Positions 36,938-46,058 of a stretch of DNA of 64,000 nt are shown one piece after another. A program made the translations under genes and the position numbers. The notes under the pieces were generated by a model. That model searched no databases. It had not been told where the DNA came from and saw only the letters and a list, made by a program, of their open reading frames with translations. Source of the DNA: Cellulomonas cellasea (lineage in GTDB: Bacteria; Actinomycetota; Actinomycetes; Actinomycetales; Cellulomonadaceae); contig NZ_JAUDBQ010000009.1 in the NCBI RefSeq assembly GCF_030372105.1, positions 106,361 through 170,360 of the forward strand, in the 5' to 3' direction. Numbering within the stretch: position 1 is the first letter of the stretch; every line of letters begins with the position of its first letter.

Positions 36938-37588
36938 GCCCCACCCTCTCGATCCCTGGCTCAGTGACTCCGTGCACCGCGACAGCGTGTCGGCCATCGG
37001 TCCGCGGCGCGGGCCGATGTGGCGAGGGCGGTGCCCGGGTCGGAGGGCAACACTACGCGAGAGCGTCTCTCGCCGGTACCGCGACAAGGGCGTCGGGGCG
37101 GGTGTGTCGGCCTGGTTCGCTAGAACCCTCATGACGGTGTGCGGATTTCTTTCCCTGAGAGGACTCGTCGTCATCATCGGGTCTGTGCATCGTGTGGATG
37201 ACGTGCGTTGTCGCAGGTCAACCGACGTGGACGGCTGTGCACGGCCCATGGGACGCAGCAGTGGATGAACAGCGGTTCTGTGGATGAGCACTTTCGCGTC
37301 GTCCTCTGTCCACCGAGGAGTCCCTTGTCGTCCACATGTGTGGGGCCCTTGTCCACCGTCGTCCACAGGTCTGTGCACAGGTGTGCACAATCGTCCTACC
37401 GATGTCTGGACATGAGGTTCGACTTTCGGCGCCCATCCGACGCAGAGCGGGATGAAGCGGGCTCCAGGGCATGCGAACGACGCCGATCCCTCCGTGGGAT
37501 CGGCGTCGTGGGCCGGGCTGTTGGCCAGGTCGTGGGCCGATAAGGGGCTGCGAGGCCGCCCTGCGGACGCACACGCGGCCAGGGCGTG
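36938..37588. other. Chromosomal replication origin oriC (dnaA-dnaN intergenic region)
   Basis: About 650 bp without a gene. A cluster of DnaA-box-like 9-mers lies at 37193-37391: TGTGGATGA (37193, 37279), TCGTCCACA (37328, 37359), TTGTCCACC (37349), CTGTCCACC (37306), TGTGCACAA (37383) and weaker GTGGA sites, on both strands. Actinobacterial origins use high-GC boxes of the TTGTCCACA type in this same interval. An AT-richer patch (about 37145-37160) could be the unwinding element. The 36940-37130 part holds the dnaN promoter region. Confidence 0.85.
37477..37509 (-). terminator. dnaA terminator hairpin
   Basis: ACGACGCCGATCCC (37477-37490) and GGGATCGGCGTCGT (37496-37509) form a perfect 14-bp stem with a 5-base loop, 80 bp downstream of the dnaA stop. 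Confidence 0.8.
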
Positions 37589-39049
37589 TCAGCCCCGGTT
37601 CTGCTGCTTGATCCGATTGGTGAGCTCGGTGACCTGGTTATAGATCGACCGACGCTCGGCCATCAGCTCGCGGATCTTGCGGTTCGCGTGCATGACGGTG
37701 GTGTGGTCACGTCCGCCGAACGCCTGCCCGATCTTGGGCAGCGACAGGTCCGTGAGCTCCCGGCACAGGTACATGGCGATCTGACGGGCCGTGACGAGCA
37801 CCCGGGACCGCGACGAGCCGCACAGGTCCTCGATCGACAGGCCGAAGTAGGCCGCCGTTTGGCCGATGACCGCCGTCGCGGTGATCTCGGCCGTCTGGTC
37901 GTCCGTGATGAGGTCCTTGAGCACGATCTCAGCGAGCGACAGGTCGACCTGCTGCCGGTTGAGGTTGGCGAACGCCGTGACCCGGATGAGGGCGCCCTCG
38001 AGCTCGCGGATGTTGCTCGAGATCTTCGACGCGATGTACTCGAGCACGTCGTGCGGCGCCTGCAGCCGCTCGCTGCCGGCCTTCTTGCGCAGGATCGCGA
38101 TGCGCGTCTCGAGGTCCGGCGGCTGGACGTCGGTGATCAGGCCCCACTCGAAGCGGGACCGCATGCGGTCCTCGAAGCCGTTGAGCTGCTTGGGCGGCAG
38201 GTCGGAGGTGAGCACGATCTGCTTGCTGGCGTTGTGCAGGGTGTTGAAGGTGTGGAAGAACTCCTCCATCGTCTGCTCTTTGCCCTGCAAGAACTGGATG
38301 TCGTCGATGAGCAGGACGTCGACCTCGCGGTAGCGCCGCTGGAAGGCCCCCGCCCGGCCCTCGCCGATCGAGTTGATGAAGTCGTTCGTGAACTCCTCGG
38401 AGTTCACGTAGCGCACGCGCACGCTCGGGTAGAGGTTCTGCGCGTAGTGGCCGATCGCGTGCAGCAAGTGCGTCTTGCCCAGGCCCGAGTCGCCGTAGAT
38501 GAACAGCGGGTTGTACGCCTTGGCGGGGGCCTCGGCCACGGCCACCGCGGCGGCGTGCGCGAAACGGTTCGAGGAGCCGATGACGAAGGTCTCGAAGAGG
38601 TACTTCGGGTTGAGGCGGGCCGGCTCGGTGGGCGGAGTGCGCCGAGCGGTGCTCATCCGCAGGGGCTCCTGGTCGAGCGGCGGCGCCCCGGCCATGAAGT
38701 CCTGCGGGTCTGAGGTCAGGGACTCAGCGGACGCGGTGCGAGCCGGTGTGGATGCCGAGGACGCGGGGGCGTCGAGCGGGACGAGGTCGGCGTCGACCGT
38801 GATGGCGAACCGGGCCTCGCGCCCGAGAGCTGTGGACAGCGCCTCGGTCACCTCGGCGCGCACCCGCGTCTCGAGATACTCCTTGGTCAGGTCGTTGCCG
38901 ACCGCCAGGAGCATCGTCCCGTCGAGGAGGCCGAGTGGCTGGGCGAGCTTGACGAACGCGAGTTGACGCGGCGTGATGTCGGGGCTCGAGTCCAGCTGAG
39001 AAAGGGCGTGAGCCCAGACGTGGGCCAGCTGCTCGTCCTGTGGTGACAC
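37589..39049 (-). CDS. dnaA: Chromosomal replication initiator DnaA
   Basis: A 486-residue AAA+ initiator. Domain I (about 1-90) is followed by a short Ala/Ser-rich domain II. Domain III has Walker [14 protein letters not shown], Walker [11 protein letters not shown] and the box VII Arg finger in [14 protein letters not shown]. Domain IV (about 375-486) has the DNA-binding signature [22 protein letters not shown] split by the [10 protein letters not shown] helix. Domain II is short compared with Streptomyces. It starts at GTG 39049. The promoter region carries DnaA boxes, so autoregulation is likely. Confidence 0.98.
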   Translation of the reverse strand: MSPQDEQLAHVWAHALSQLDSSPDITPRQLAFVKLAQPLGLLDGTMLLAVGNDLTKEYLETRVRAEVTEALSTALGREARFAITVDADLVPLDAPASSASTPARTASAESLTSDPQDFMAGAPPLDQEPLRMSTARRTPPTEPARLNPKYLFETFVIGSSNRFAHAAAVAVAEAPAKAYNPLFIYGDSGLGKTHLLHAIGHYAQNLYPSVRVRYVNSEEFTNDFINSIGEGRAGAFQRRYREVDVLLIDDIQFLQGKEQTMEEFFHTFNTLHNASKQIVLTSDLPPKQLNGFEDRMRSRFEWGLITDVQPPDLETRIAILRKKAGSERLQAPHDVLEYIASKISSNIRELEGALIRVTAFANLNRQQVDLSLAEIVLKDLITDDQTAEITATAVIGQTAAYFGLSIEDLCGSSRSRVLVTARQIAMYLCRELTDLSLPKIGQAFGGRDHTTVMHANRKIRELMAERRSIYNQVTELTNRIKQQNRG

Positions 39050-39103
39050 GTCCTACCCTCGCTGCTGGTGAATTCTCGTGGTCGAGTGTCGCACGGTAGC
39101 CGG

Positions 39104-39124
39104 TCATCCACACAGTTATCCACA
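39104..39124. promoter_or_regulatory. DnaA boxes upstream of dnaA
   Basis: TCATCCACA (39104-39112) and a perfect TTATCCACA (39116-39124) lie in tandem 55 bp upstream of the dnaA start, positioned for autoregulation by DnaA. Confidence 0.8.
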
Positions 39125-39415
39125 ACCTGTGTGTGACGGATCTCCGGCTTGCGCCGCCCATCGGGGCGGCCCGACGGCGAGTTCTCGCCCCCTGCTGCGG
39201 CTCATCGTCGAACGGCGGGACGAGCCCATCGCTCGACGCATCGATGGTAGTGGCCCACTGCCCGCTCGGGGAGTCCCACGAACGCCTGAGAGGATGAGGA
39301 CCGCCGGCGGGGAGGCCCCCGGCCCGAGTCGGGCGTCAGTGCCAGGGCGCTGGATCGGCCGCGAGGCACCGGGCAGGTCCATGATCTGCGCGGACGCGGT
39401 GCGCCAGCGCCTGGT

Positions 39416-39445
39416 TTGACCCTTGGAGCGGGCCCGGCGTAGTGT
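39416..39445 (+). promoter_or_regulatory. rpmH promoter
   Basis: The -35 TTGACC (39416-39421) and -10 TAGTGT (39440-39445) are separated by 18 bp. The leader to the rpmH GTG is about 140 bp. Confidence 0.65.
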
Positions 39446-39594
39446 TGACCAGCCCTTCCTGATGGCTCCTGCTGGCGTGCCTTGACGCCGGACGCGCACT
39501 TGCGTCGAACAACGGAGCAGTCGAGCTCGGCACACCTACCTGGTCGCGCGCGACACCGTGCGAGACCGTTGCCCCGAAGTACTTGGAGATCCTC

Positions 39595-39732
39595 GTGAGC
39601 AAGCGCACTTTCCAGCCGAACAACCGGCGTCGTGCCAAGACCCACGGCTTCCGTCTGCGCATGCGCACGCGTGCAGGCCGTGCGATCCTCGCTGCCCGCC
39701 GGCGCAAGGGTCGTACCGAGCTCTCGGCCTGA
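39595..39732 (+). CDS. rpmH: 50S ribosomal protein L34
   Basis: A 45-residue, highly basic protein ([20 protein letters not shown]...), the universal L34 of the large ribosomal subunit. It starts at GTG 39595 with TTGGAG upstream and ends 10 bp before rnpA. Its length and the conserved [18 protein letters not shown] core leave no doubt. Confidence 0.98.
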   Translation: MSKRTFQPNNRRRAKTHGFRLRMRTRAGRAILAARRRKGRTELSA

Positions 39733-39742
39733 CCCACATCCG

Positions 39743-40120
39743 GTGCTGCCCGCTGCGCACCGGATGCGCCGACCTGCGGAGTTCGAGCAGGCGGTGCGGC
39801 GCGGTGCGCGCGGTGGACGGGAGTCGCTGGTGGTACACCTCGTGACTCGGACCGACCCCGGACCTGGTCCGGCGGTCGGTTTCGTCGTGTCCAAGGGGGT
39901 CGGCAACGCCGTGGTGCGGAACAAGGTGAAGCGACGGCTTCGCGCGTTGGTGCGCGAGCGGTTGACGGAGCTCCCCGCCGACAGCAACGTCGTCGTCCGC
40001 GCCCTCGCGCCTGCCGCCACCCGGGAGTACTCCTCCCTGGGCTCCGACCTGGACTCAGCACTCGACGTCGCGCGCAGCCGTGCCCGTCGTCGACGCGACG
40101 AGGGCTCAGGCTCCCGATGA
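39743..40120 (+). CDS. rnpA: Ribonuclease P protein component
   Basis: A 125-residue protein subunit of RNase P, which trims tRNA 5' ends with its RNA partner. The signature VSKGVGNAVVRNKVKRRLRALVRE is present as VGFVVSKGVGNAV followed by RNKVKRRLR. The GTG at 39743 gives the family-typical LPAAHRMRRPAEF N-terminus; the frame runs further upstream through rpmH but is not used. It overlaps yidD by 4 bases. Confidence 0.95.
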   Translation: MLPAAHRMRRPAEFEQAVRRGARGGRESLVVHLVTRTDPGPGPAVGFVVSKGVGNAVVRNKVKRRLRALVRERLTELPADSNVVVRALAPAATREYSSLGSDLDSALDVARSRARRRRDEGSGSR

Positions 40121-40425
40121 CAAGCGAGCGCCTTCACACCATGCTGCGGTTCGTCGCCGCGCTGCCGGGGCGCGCCATCCTGCTCGTCCTGCGCGGCTAT
40201 CAGCTCTTCATCTCGCCGATGACAGGGCCGACGTGCAAGTACTACCCGTCGTGCTCGCAGTACGCGGTTGTCGCAGTGCAGCGGCACGGGGCAGTCCGCG
40301 GCTCGCTGCTGGCCGGTTGGCGACTGCTGCGCTGCAACCCCTGGAGTGCCGGCGGGATCGACGATGTGCCCCCCGCGCGGCCCCACAAGCACAGCCTGAC
40401 GCACGTGGCTTCCCCCACGTCCTGA
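40117..40425 (+). CDS. yidD: Membrane protein insertion efficiency factor YidD
   Basis: A 102-residue protein with an N-terminal amphipathic/membrane helix and the YidD core GYQLFISPMTGPTCKYYPSCSQYA, then LAGWRLLRCNPWSAGGIDDVP. It assists YidC-dependent insertion. Conserved Cys residues (CKYYPSCS and RCNPW) are intact. It starts with ATGA overlapping the rnpA stop. A C-terminal His/Ser tail is slightly longer than usual. Confidence 0.95.
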   Translation: MTSERLHTMLRFVAALPGRAILLVLRGYQLFISPMTGPTCKYYPSCSQYAVVAVQRHGAVRGSLLAGWRLLRCNPWSAGGIDDVPPARPHKHSLTHVASPTS

Positions 40426-40449
40426 CCCCCCACCGAGGAGCTCTGCCAC

Positions 40450-41601
40450 ATGTCGTGGTTCGATGGACTGCTATGGCCGATCATGGTCGTGGTCGCGTGG
40501 ATCATGGTCCAGTTCCACAAGGCGCTCGCTTGGTTGGGAATGGACCCCGCCGGCGGCATCGCGTGGACGCTGTCCATCGTCGGCCTCGTGGTCGTGATCC
40601 GGATCATCCTGATCCCGCTCTTCTTCAAGCAGATCAGGGCCTCGCGCGGCATGCAGTTGCTCGCGCCCGAGATGCAGGCGATCCAGAAGAAGTACAAGGG
40701 GAAGCAGGACCCCGCGTCACGTGAGGCCATGAGCCGCGAGACGATGGCGCTCTACAAGAAGCATGGGACGAACCCCTTCGCCTCCTGCCTGCCGATCCTG
40801 TTGCAGTCGCCGATTTTCTTCGCGCTGTTCCGAGTGCTGTACTCCATGCCCCTGATCGCCGCGGGCACCTACGAGCGCAGCCCCAACATCGGCCCGATCA
40901 CCCCTGCTGTGGCGCAGGAGTTCGAGTCCGCCACCATCTTCGGCGCCCCCCTGTCCGGCTACTTCCTGCAGCCCGGCGCGGACATCAACATCAAGATCGT
41001 CACCGTCATCCTGATCGTCGCGATGTCGGCCACGACCTTCTTCACGCAGCGCCAGCTCACGATGAAGAACATGCCGCCGGCGGCCCTGCAGGGCCCGATG
41101 GCCCAGCAGCAGAAGATGATGCTCTACGCGCTGCCGGTCATCTTCGCGATCTCAGGCGTCAACTTCCCGATCGGTGTCCTCGTCTACTGGACCACGACCA
41201 ACGTGTGGTCGATGGGCCAGCAGTTCTACACGATCCGTCGCATGCCGGCCCCCGGATCCGCCGCTGAGAAGGCGCTCAAGGAGCGCAAGGCGCGCAAGGC
41301 CGCTGCCAAGGGCATCGTGATCGAAGAAGAGAAGCCCGTCATCGAGGAGAAGCCGCGCGGTCAGCGCCCCCAGCCGAAGCGCAAGGACCGCGCGAAGCCT
41401 CGTCCGGTGGACGGCTCGGCGGCTCCCGCGGAGACGCCGTCGGCTGACGCCGAGCCGAGTGGGGAGGCGCAGGCGCCGAAGCGTCCGGCAGGACAGGGGC
41501 CCAAGCCCTCCGGCACGTCGGCAGCACGGAAGCCCGCCAGTGGCTCCAAGCCGACGACTGCGCGCCCGAAGCCTTCCCCCAAGAAGAAGCCCACGAAGTA
41601 A
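40450..41601 (+). CDS. yidC: Membrane protein insertase YidC
   Basis: A 383-residue Oxa1/YidC insertase. The conserved fold has about five membrane helices: SIVGLVVVIRIILIPLFFKQ with the hydrophilic-groove Arg, the cytoplasmic hairpin QLLAPEMQAIQKKYKGKQD, SCLPILLQSPIFFALFRVLY, and the C-terminal PIGVLVYWTTTNVWSMGQQ. A Lys/Pro-rich cytoplasmic tail of about 115 residues follows, probably ribosome-binding. No lipoprotein signal is seen. The ATG at 40450 has GAGGAG upstream. Confidence 0.97.
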   Translation: MSWFDGLLWPIMVVVAWIMVQFHKALAWLGMDPAGGIAWTLSIVGLVVVIRIILIPLFFKQIRASRGMQLLAPEMQAIQKKYKGKQDPASREAMSRETMALYKKHGTNPFASCLPILLQSPIFFALFRVLYSMPLIAAGTYERSPNIGPITPAVAQEFESATIFGAPLSGYFLQPGADINIKIVTVILIVAMSATTFFTQRQLTMKNMPPAALQGPMAQQQKMMLYALPVIFAISGVNFPIGVLVYWTTTNVWSMGQQFYTIRRMPAPGSAAEKALKERKARKAAAKGIVIEEEKPVIEEKPRGQRPQPKRKDRAKPRPVDGSAAPAETPSADAEPSGEAQAPKRPAGQGPKPSGTSAARKPASGSKPTTARPKPSPKKKPTK

Positions 41602-41639
41602 CGCTCACCCGGCGCCGAGCCGACTGACGAGGAGCACCG

Positions 41640-42155
41640 ATGACGTCTTCTGAAACACCCGCCGCGCCTGCAGAGGCGAGCCCGACCACGCGCCTCGAAG
41701 AAGAGGGCGAGATCGCGGCTGACTACCTCGAGGAGCTGCTGGACATCGCCGACCTCGACGGCGACATCGACATCGACGTCGATCACGGCCGCGCTGCGGT
41801 CGAGATCATCGGCGAAGAGGGCTCGGTGCGTGCGCTTCGGCGGCTCGTCGGGCGCGACGGCGAAGTCCTGGACTCGCTTCAGGAGCTGACGCGGCTGGCC
41901 GTGCAGGCGAAGACGGGGGAGCGGAGCCGCCTGATGCTCGACATCGCCGGCTTCCGCGCTGCGCGCCGACTCGAGCTGATCGAGATCGCCAACGAGGCCA
42001 TCGCACGGGTCAAGGCGGACGGCGCCGATGTGGCCCTCGCGCCGATGAACCCGTTCGAGCGCAAGGTCGTCCACGACGCCGTCGCGGCCGCTGGGCTCGT
42101 CAGCGACTCGGACGGCGTGGAGCCCTCGCGTCACGTGGTGATTCGCTCCGCATAG
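41640..42155 (+). CDS. jag: Jag/KhpB RNA-binding protein (KH + R3H)
   Basis: A 171-residue single-stranded nucleic acid-binding protein. After an acidic N-terminal stretch, a KH-like domain (about 45-110, IIGEEGSVRALRRLVGRDGEVLDSLQELT) and an R3H domain (about 115-170, with MNPFERKVVHDAV and SRHVVI) are visible. It follows yidC by 38 bp, as in most Actinobacteria. A terminator follows. Confidence 0.94.
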   Translation: MTSSETPAAPAEASPTTRLEEEGEIAADYLEELLDIADLDGDIDIDVDHGRAAVEIIGEEGSVRALRRLVGRDGEVLDSLQELTRLAVQAKTGERSRLMLDIAGFRAARRLELIEIANEAIARVKADGADVALAPMNPFERKVVHDAVAAAGLVSDSDGVEPSRHVVIRSA

Positions 42156-42192
42156 TTTGGCGCCCATCCCGGCGGGGCCGGGGGCGGGACAT

Positions 42193-42234
42193 AACGAAGA
42201 ACGGCCAATCCCTCGGGGTTGGCCGTTCTTCGTT
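42193..42234 (+). terminator. jag terminator fused to a parS site
   Basis: AACGAAGAACGGCCAA (42193-42208) and TTGGCCGTTCTTCGTT (42219-42234) form a perfect 16-bp stem with a 10-base loop. The right arm ends CGTTT, and those bases are also the first half of the parS site at 42231-42246. Confidence 0.85.
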
Positions 42235-42246
42235 TCACGTGAAACA
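42231..42246. other. parS centromere site 1
   Basis: CGTTTCACGTGAAACA matches the 16-bp ParB-binding consensus TGTTTCACGTGAAACA at 15 of 16 positions; the 14-bp palindromic core is perfect. It overlaps the jag terminator. Confidence 0.93.
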
Positions 42247-42559
42247 GAGTTCCCGGGGCAGCGGTGGGGGCCGTGGGTTCAGCGAGCTAGACGCTGAGAT
42301 CGGTTCGTTGGCGGGCATCTGTTTCACGTGAAACGGGGGGCTCGTCCGAGCGTCGGAGTGGTGCCCGTGCGAGGCGTCAACAGCGCGGTACGGTAGGGCA
42401 GCCGTTGCGCCGCCGTTGTGGTGCGCACGTAGGACTGGCGCCGACGATTCGCGCGGGTCACACGTAGTCAGTGGAAGGGCTGTGGGCGAACTGCGCCCAG
42501 GCCGACGTAGATGAACACCGTCGCCCCGACATCGCGGGTAGCACGAGAAGGGGGCCAGC
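42247..42559. other. rsmG upstream region containing parS site 2
   Basis: 313 bp without a gene. It holds parS at 42320-42335 and presumably the rsmG promoter, which I cannot place with confidence. Confidence 0.5.
42320..42335. other. parS centromere site 2
   Basis: TGTTTCACGTGAAACG, 15 of 16 match to consensus with a perfect 14-bp core. It is intergenic between jag and rsmG. Confidence 0.93.
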
Positions 42560-43240
42560 GTGTCGAGCGACGAGCACAACGCGGAGCAGTCGGAGATCGA
42601 TCCGTGGCAAGGCGACGTGCGACTGGTCGAGTTCTTCGGCGAGGCATGGCCGGCCATTGAGGGATTCCATCGGCTGCTGACTGATGAAGGCGTGCTGCGC
42701 GGACTCGTCGGACCACGTGAGGTCGGACGGCTCTGGGAGCGGCACTTGCTGAACTCGGCGGCGGTCGTCCCGTTCCTTCCCGAGACCGGGCGGATCATCG
42801 ACATCGGCTCCGGGGCTGGGCTGCCCGGCATCGTCGTCGCGGCGATGCGACCTCACGCCGAGGTCATCCTGCTCGAGCCGATGGAGCGCCGCATCGACTG
42901 GCTCACCGAGGTCGTCGATGAGCTCGGCCTCTCGAACGCAGTCGTCACGCGTGGTCGGGCTGAGGAGCTTCACGGCGAACTGCGTGCCGACGCCGTGACG
43001 GCCCGTGCGGTGGCGCCTCTCGATCGGCTGTACCGCTGGGCGCTTCCCCTGCTGGGCAAGGGGGGAGTGCTGGTGGCGCTCAAGGGCGCCCGAGCGCAGG
43101 ACGAGGTCGAAGCCGGCGCCCGCTGGGCGAAGAAGCTCGGTGGAGCAGCCGCGGAGGTCATCAGTGCGTCCACGATCGAAGGAGCCGAGCAAACGAACGT
43201 GGTCCGCGTCGTTCGGGAGGCTGAGCGCGGTGTTCGGTAG
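42560..43240 (+). CDS. rsmG: 16S rRNA (guanine-N7) methyltransferase RsmG (GidB)
   Basis: A 226-residue S-adenosylmethionine-dependent enzyme methylating G527 of 16S rRNA. It has the family RHLLNSAAVV strand, the SAM-binding motif IDIGSGAGLPGIVVA, VILLEPMERR, and the late GRAEELHGELRADAVTARAVAPLDRL. The GTG at 42560 has AGAAGGGGG upstream. It overlaps the start of parA by 11 bp. Confidence 0.95.
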   Translation: MSSDEHNAEQSEIDPWQGDVRLVEFFGEAWPAIEGFHRLLTDEGVLRGLVGPREVGRLWERHLLNSAAVVPFLPETGRIIDIGSGAGLPGIVVAAMRPHAEVILLEPMERRIDWLTEVVDELGLSNAVVTRGRAEELHGELRADAVTARAVAPLDRLYRWALPLLGKGGVLVALKGARAQDEVEAGARWAKKLGGAAAEVISASTIEGAEQTNVVRVVREAERGVR

Positions 43241-46058
43241 GAAGAAGCGCCGACAGCAGGCCGCCGAAGAAGCGCAGAGTGCGGTAGCCGCAACCGGCGC
43301 GGCGTGGACTCCAGGACAGGGGTCAGCGGAGGCTGGGTCCGTGGGCGAGCAGGGCGCTGTGGCCCAGCCCGCTGCTGTGGGGGCTTCATCTGCTGACGGG
43401 GCGTCTGATGCCGTCGCTCACACACACGCCAACATCGCGTTGGCGGATGGCGGTGAAGCGGTCCTAGGGGTCGCGCGCGGCGTGGCTCCTGCCGAGAGCG
43501 CAGACGTGGTGGATGGCGGCGGCTCCTTCGGTAGTGCGTCGGCGTCCGGTGTGGACGCATCGGGTCGCGGGCCGGCTGTTTCACGTGAAACAGGTCGCCC
43601 GGCGGATGCCGGGGAAGGACGCGCCGCGGTCCCGGCTCCCGCACTCGCCACGGATCGTCTAGACGCGCAGCCGTCGCTCGAGCACGCCGGCCCCGCATCG
43701 GGACTGCCGCAGCGGGGTCGGCGCGCCACGCCCGACCACCACGTGAGCGGCACGGCGGGCCGTGGCGAGCTCGGTGGCGGCAGCGCGCACCCTCTCGGGA
43801 TCGATATTCCGGGCTCCGGCGCTCTCGCCAGCGGCTCCGTGCGCTCCGAAGGGCAGGATTCGCCCGCTGGGAGTGGGACGGGCGGCGTCTCAGGGGCTCC
43901 TGGAGAAGGATTGAGCGCCACAACGTCGCCTCGGAAGCACTTTTGGGCGCCCGTCGACAGCGGTCGGGAGACCCCTGCGCTCGAGGAGCCGGTGGAGATA
44001 GACATTCGGCAGCAGCCGTCCGCGGTTCTGCAGGACGATCTCAGCGGTGAGACGACTCACGCGACGCAGGATTCGGGAGCTGACGGTGCTGCCCCGGGGG
44101 GCGAGGGTGGCGACGCGGGTTTGGCGGTTCCACGTGAAACGACGGGATCGCGCGACGGTGCGGTGGACGGGTTGCCGGTGCCCATCGATGAGGTGGGTGG
44201 TGGCGAGGGCGGCGAGGCCCTTGTCGGGCGCGCGGGGGTTCCGAGCGAGATGGGCACCTCTGTTGCGGGTCCGCGTGTGCCCGTGACGGTTCAGGCTAGG
44301 TCGTCGGTGGGCCGGGATGGTGTGCCATCCGGCCAGGTCGGGGCAGCCGTGGACCAAGCCGGGACGCTTCCGGGCCGAGCCGAGGCAGGCGTGGACCAGG
44401 CCGGGTTGCCTGCGGGCCAGCATGGGACAGGCGTCGACCAGGGCGGGGCATCCCCGGGGCAAGTCGGGGCACCCTCAGGTCGGGACGCGGCGGCCGCGGG
44501 CCGGGGGGAGTCGTCGGCCGACCTGGGCATCGGGGTCGCGTCGAGTGCTGGCATTGCCGCGGGCGTGGTGGGTGAATGGCCGGGGGCTGGTGAGCTGGCT
44601 GGCTCGGTGGGCGCGGCTGACGGTACGGACGCTGTGGGGGAGGGTGCGGGAGACCGTGGAGCTCTCGCGTCCGACCTTGGAGCGCGCTCTTCTGACGTCT
44701 CCGCCGATGCCCTCTCTCTGCCACACCTCGACGACCCGCTCTTCGACTCGGGGGCCCCTGCGCTGGGTCCACCCCAGGCGGCAGAAGACGAGAACGTAGC
44801 CCTGCCCCCGCTCGTCGCAGGCGCCGCGCGCGAAGCAGCGCAGGCCGCGGAGAAGTACTCCTCCACCAGGCCAGCCGGCCGCGGTGCGGGGGAGAGTCAG
44901 AACGAACGTGCAGGTCAGGGCGTTGGCGATTCGTTGTCAACGGTTTCTGCCGAAGCTCAGCAAGCCACCGACTCCGATGAAGAAAGGCGTGCGGCACTCG
45001 TCAAGAGCCTGCCGGACGCAGATGAGGACACACCGCTGATGGCCCAGATCCAGGAGGATGCGCGTCGGCGCATCGAGCTCCGTGGACGCAAGTTCCCACG
45101 TCCTGCCAAGACTCGCGTCATCACTGTCGCGAACCAAAAGGGTGGAGTCGGGAAGACGACCACCACTGTCAACATGGCTGCGGCGTTGGCCCAGGCCGGG
45201 CTGAATGTCCTCGTGCTCGACAATGACCCGCAGGGGAATGCCTCCACGGCGCTCGGGGTGGACCATCGTGCGGGCACTCCGTCGATCTATGAGGTCCTGG
45301 TCGAGGGCGCTCCGATGGCGGATGCCGTCCAGGAGAGCCCGGACACCCCGAACCTGTGGTGCCTGCCGGCCACGATCGACCTCTCGGGCGCCGAGATCGA
45401 GTTGGTGTCGATGGTCGCGCGCGAGACCCGTCTGCGCACGGCTCTCGACCAGTACCTCGAAGGGCGTGTCGCCGCTGGTCAGGAGCCCATCGATTACGTC
45501 TTCGTGGACTGCCCGCCCAGCCTCGGCCTGCTGACGGTCAACGCGTTCGTGGTGGCTCGCGAGGTGCTCATCCCGATCCAGTGTGAGTACTACGCACTGG
45601 AGGGCCTGACCCAGCTCCTCAAGACGATCCAGTTGATCCAGGCGCACCTGAACCCTCAGCTGCACGTCTCCACGATCCTGCTGACCATGTACGACGCGCG
45701 CACCAACCTGGCGCAGCAAGTCGCGCAAGAAGTGCGCGAGCACTTCCCGGACGTGACGCTGCGCACCGCGGTGCCGCGGTCGGTGCGGATCTCCGAGGCG
45801 CCGAGCTACGGCCAGACGGTCATGACGTACGACGCTGGCTCGTCGGGTGCGTTGGCGTACCTGGAAGCGGCCCGTGAGTTCGCCGAGCGCGCGGAGCCGG
45901 CTGTCACCGCCGGAGGATCGTTGTCCTCCACCGTGCAGCGTGCCTGGCAGGCGGCGGACGCGATGGCCTCGGCGCACAACAGCAATGCGACCCCCGCATC
46001 GAACGGTCTCGGCGATGACGCCGGTTCCGCGACCCCCCAGCAGCAGGAGGAGTTGTGA
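43230..46058 (+). CDS. parA: Chromosome-partitioning ATPase ParA with giant N-terminal extension
   Basis: A 942-residue protein if it starts at GTG 43230 ([15 protein letters not shown]...), which has GGGAGG upstream. The C-terminal 315 residues are a complete ParA/Soj ATPase: deviant Walker [15 protein letters not shown], then [31 protein letters not shown], and [16 protein letters not shown]. About 620 residues precede it, Gly/Ala/Val/Ser/Asp-rich, disordered in appearance, with three 14-residue VDQAG repeats and two embedded parS-type sequences. Typical actinobacterial ParA is 300-350 residues. A downstream internal start cannot be excluded, but the frame is open throughout and coupled to rsmG. 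It overlaps parB by 4 bases. Confidence 0.9.
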   Translation: MFGRKKRRQQAAEEAQSAVAATGAAWTPGQGSAEAGSVGEQGAVAQPAAVGASSADGASDAVAHTHANIALADGGEAVLGVARGVAPAESADVVDGGGSFGSASASGVDASGRGPAVSRETGRPADAGEGRAAVPAPALATDRLDAQPSLEHAGPASGLPQRGRRATPDHHVSGTAGRGELGGGSAHPLGIDIPGSGALASGSVRSEGQDSPAGSGTGGVSGAPGEGLSATTSPRKHFWAPVDSGRETPALEEPVEIDIRQQPSAVLQDDLSGETTHATQDSGADGAAPGGEGGDAGLAVPRETTGSRDGAVDGLPVPIDEVGGGEGGEALVGRAGVPSEMGTSVAGPRVPVTVQARSSVGRDGVPSGQVGAAVDQAGTLPGRAEAGVDQAGLPAGQHGTGVDQGGASPGQVGAPSGRDAAAAGRGESSADLGIGVASSAGIAAGVVGEWPGAGELAGSVGAADGTDAVGEGAGDRGALASDLGARSSDVSADALSLPHLDDPLFDSGAPALGPPQAAEDENVALPPLVAGAAREAAQAAEKYSSTRPAGRGAGESQNERAGQGVGDSLSTVSAEAQQATDSDEERRAALVKSLPDADEDTPLMAQIQEDARRRIELRGRKFPRPAKTRVITVANQKGGVGKTTTTVNMAAALAQAGLNVLVLDNDPQGNASTALGVDHRAGTPSIYEVLVEGAPMADAVQESPDTPNLWCLPATIDLSGAEIELVSMVARETRLRTALDQYLEGRVAAGQEPIDYVFVDCPPSLGLLTVNAFVVAREVLIPIQCEYYALEGLTQLLKTIQLIQAHLNPQLHVSTILLTMYDARTNLAQQVAQEVREHFPDVTLRTAVPRSVRISEAPSYGQTVMTYDAGSSGALAYLEAAREFAERAEPAVTAGGSLSSTVQRAWQAADAMASAHNSNATPASNGLGDDAGSATPQQQEEL
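43577..43592. other. parS centromere site 3, inside parA
   Basis: TGTTTCACGTGAAACA, a perfect 16/16 match, within the coding sequence of the ParA extension, read as Val-Ser-Arg-Glu-Thr. Confidence 0.95.
44127..44140. other. parS-like site 4, inside parA
   Basis: GTTCCACGTGAAAC, one substitution from the 14-bp core. It is read in frame as Val-Pro-Arg-Glu-Thr in the ParA extension. Confidence 0.75.
44349..44474. repeat. 42-bp tandem repeats in parA
   Basis: Three consecutive 42-bp units begin at 44349, 44391 and 44433, each encoding VDQ(A/G)G plus nine variable Gly/Pro/Ala residues. A partial unit ([13 protein letters not shown]) precedes them. Confidence 0.8.

Larger units (their letters stand above)
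39050..39594. other. dnaA-rpmH divergent intergenic region
   Basis: 545 bp with two DnaA boxes near dnaA (39104-39124) and the rpmH promoter (39416-39445), both listed separately. A short frame through 39078-39419 has shadow composition. Otherwise nothing is visible. Confidence 0.6.

Noticed and set aside
36938..37390. N-terminal extension of dnaN into oriC
   Set aside because: The extra codons cover the DnaA-box region. The canonical MKFRVDRDVL start at 36937 is clear.
43005..43229. Upstream extension of the parA frame through rsmG
   Set aside because: Translation would read the rsmG gene in another frame (Arg/Trp-rich). The GTG at 43230 has a proper ribosome binding site and fits the end of rsmG.
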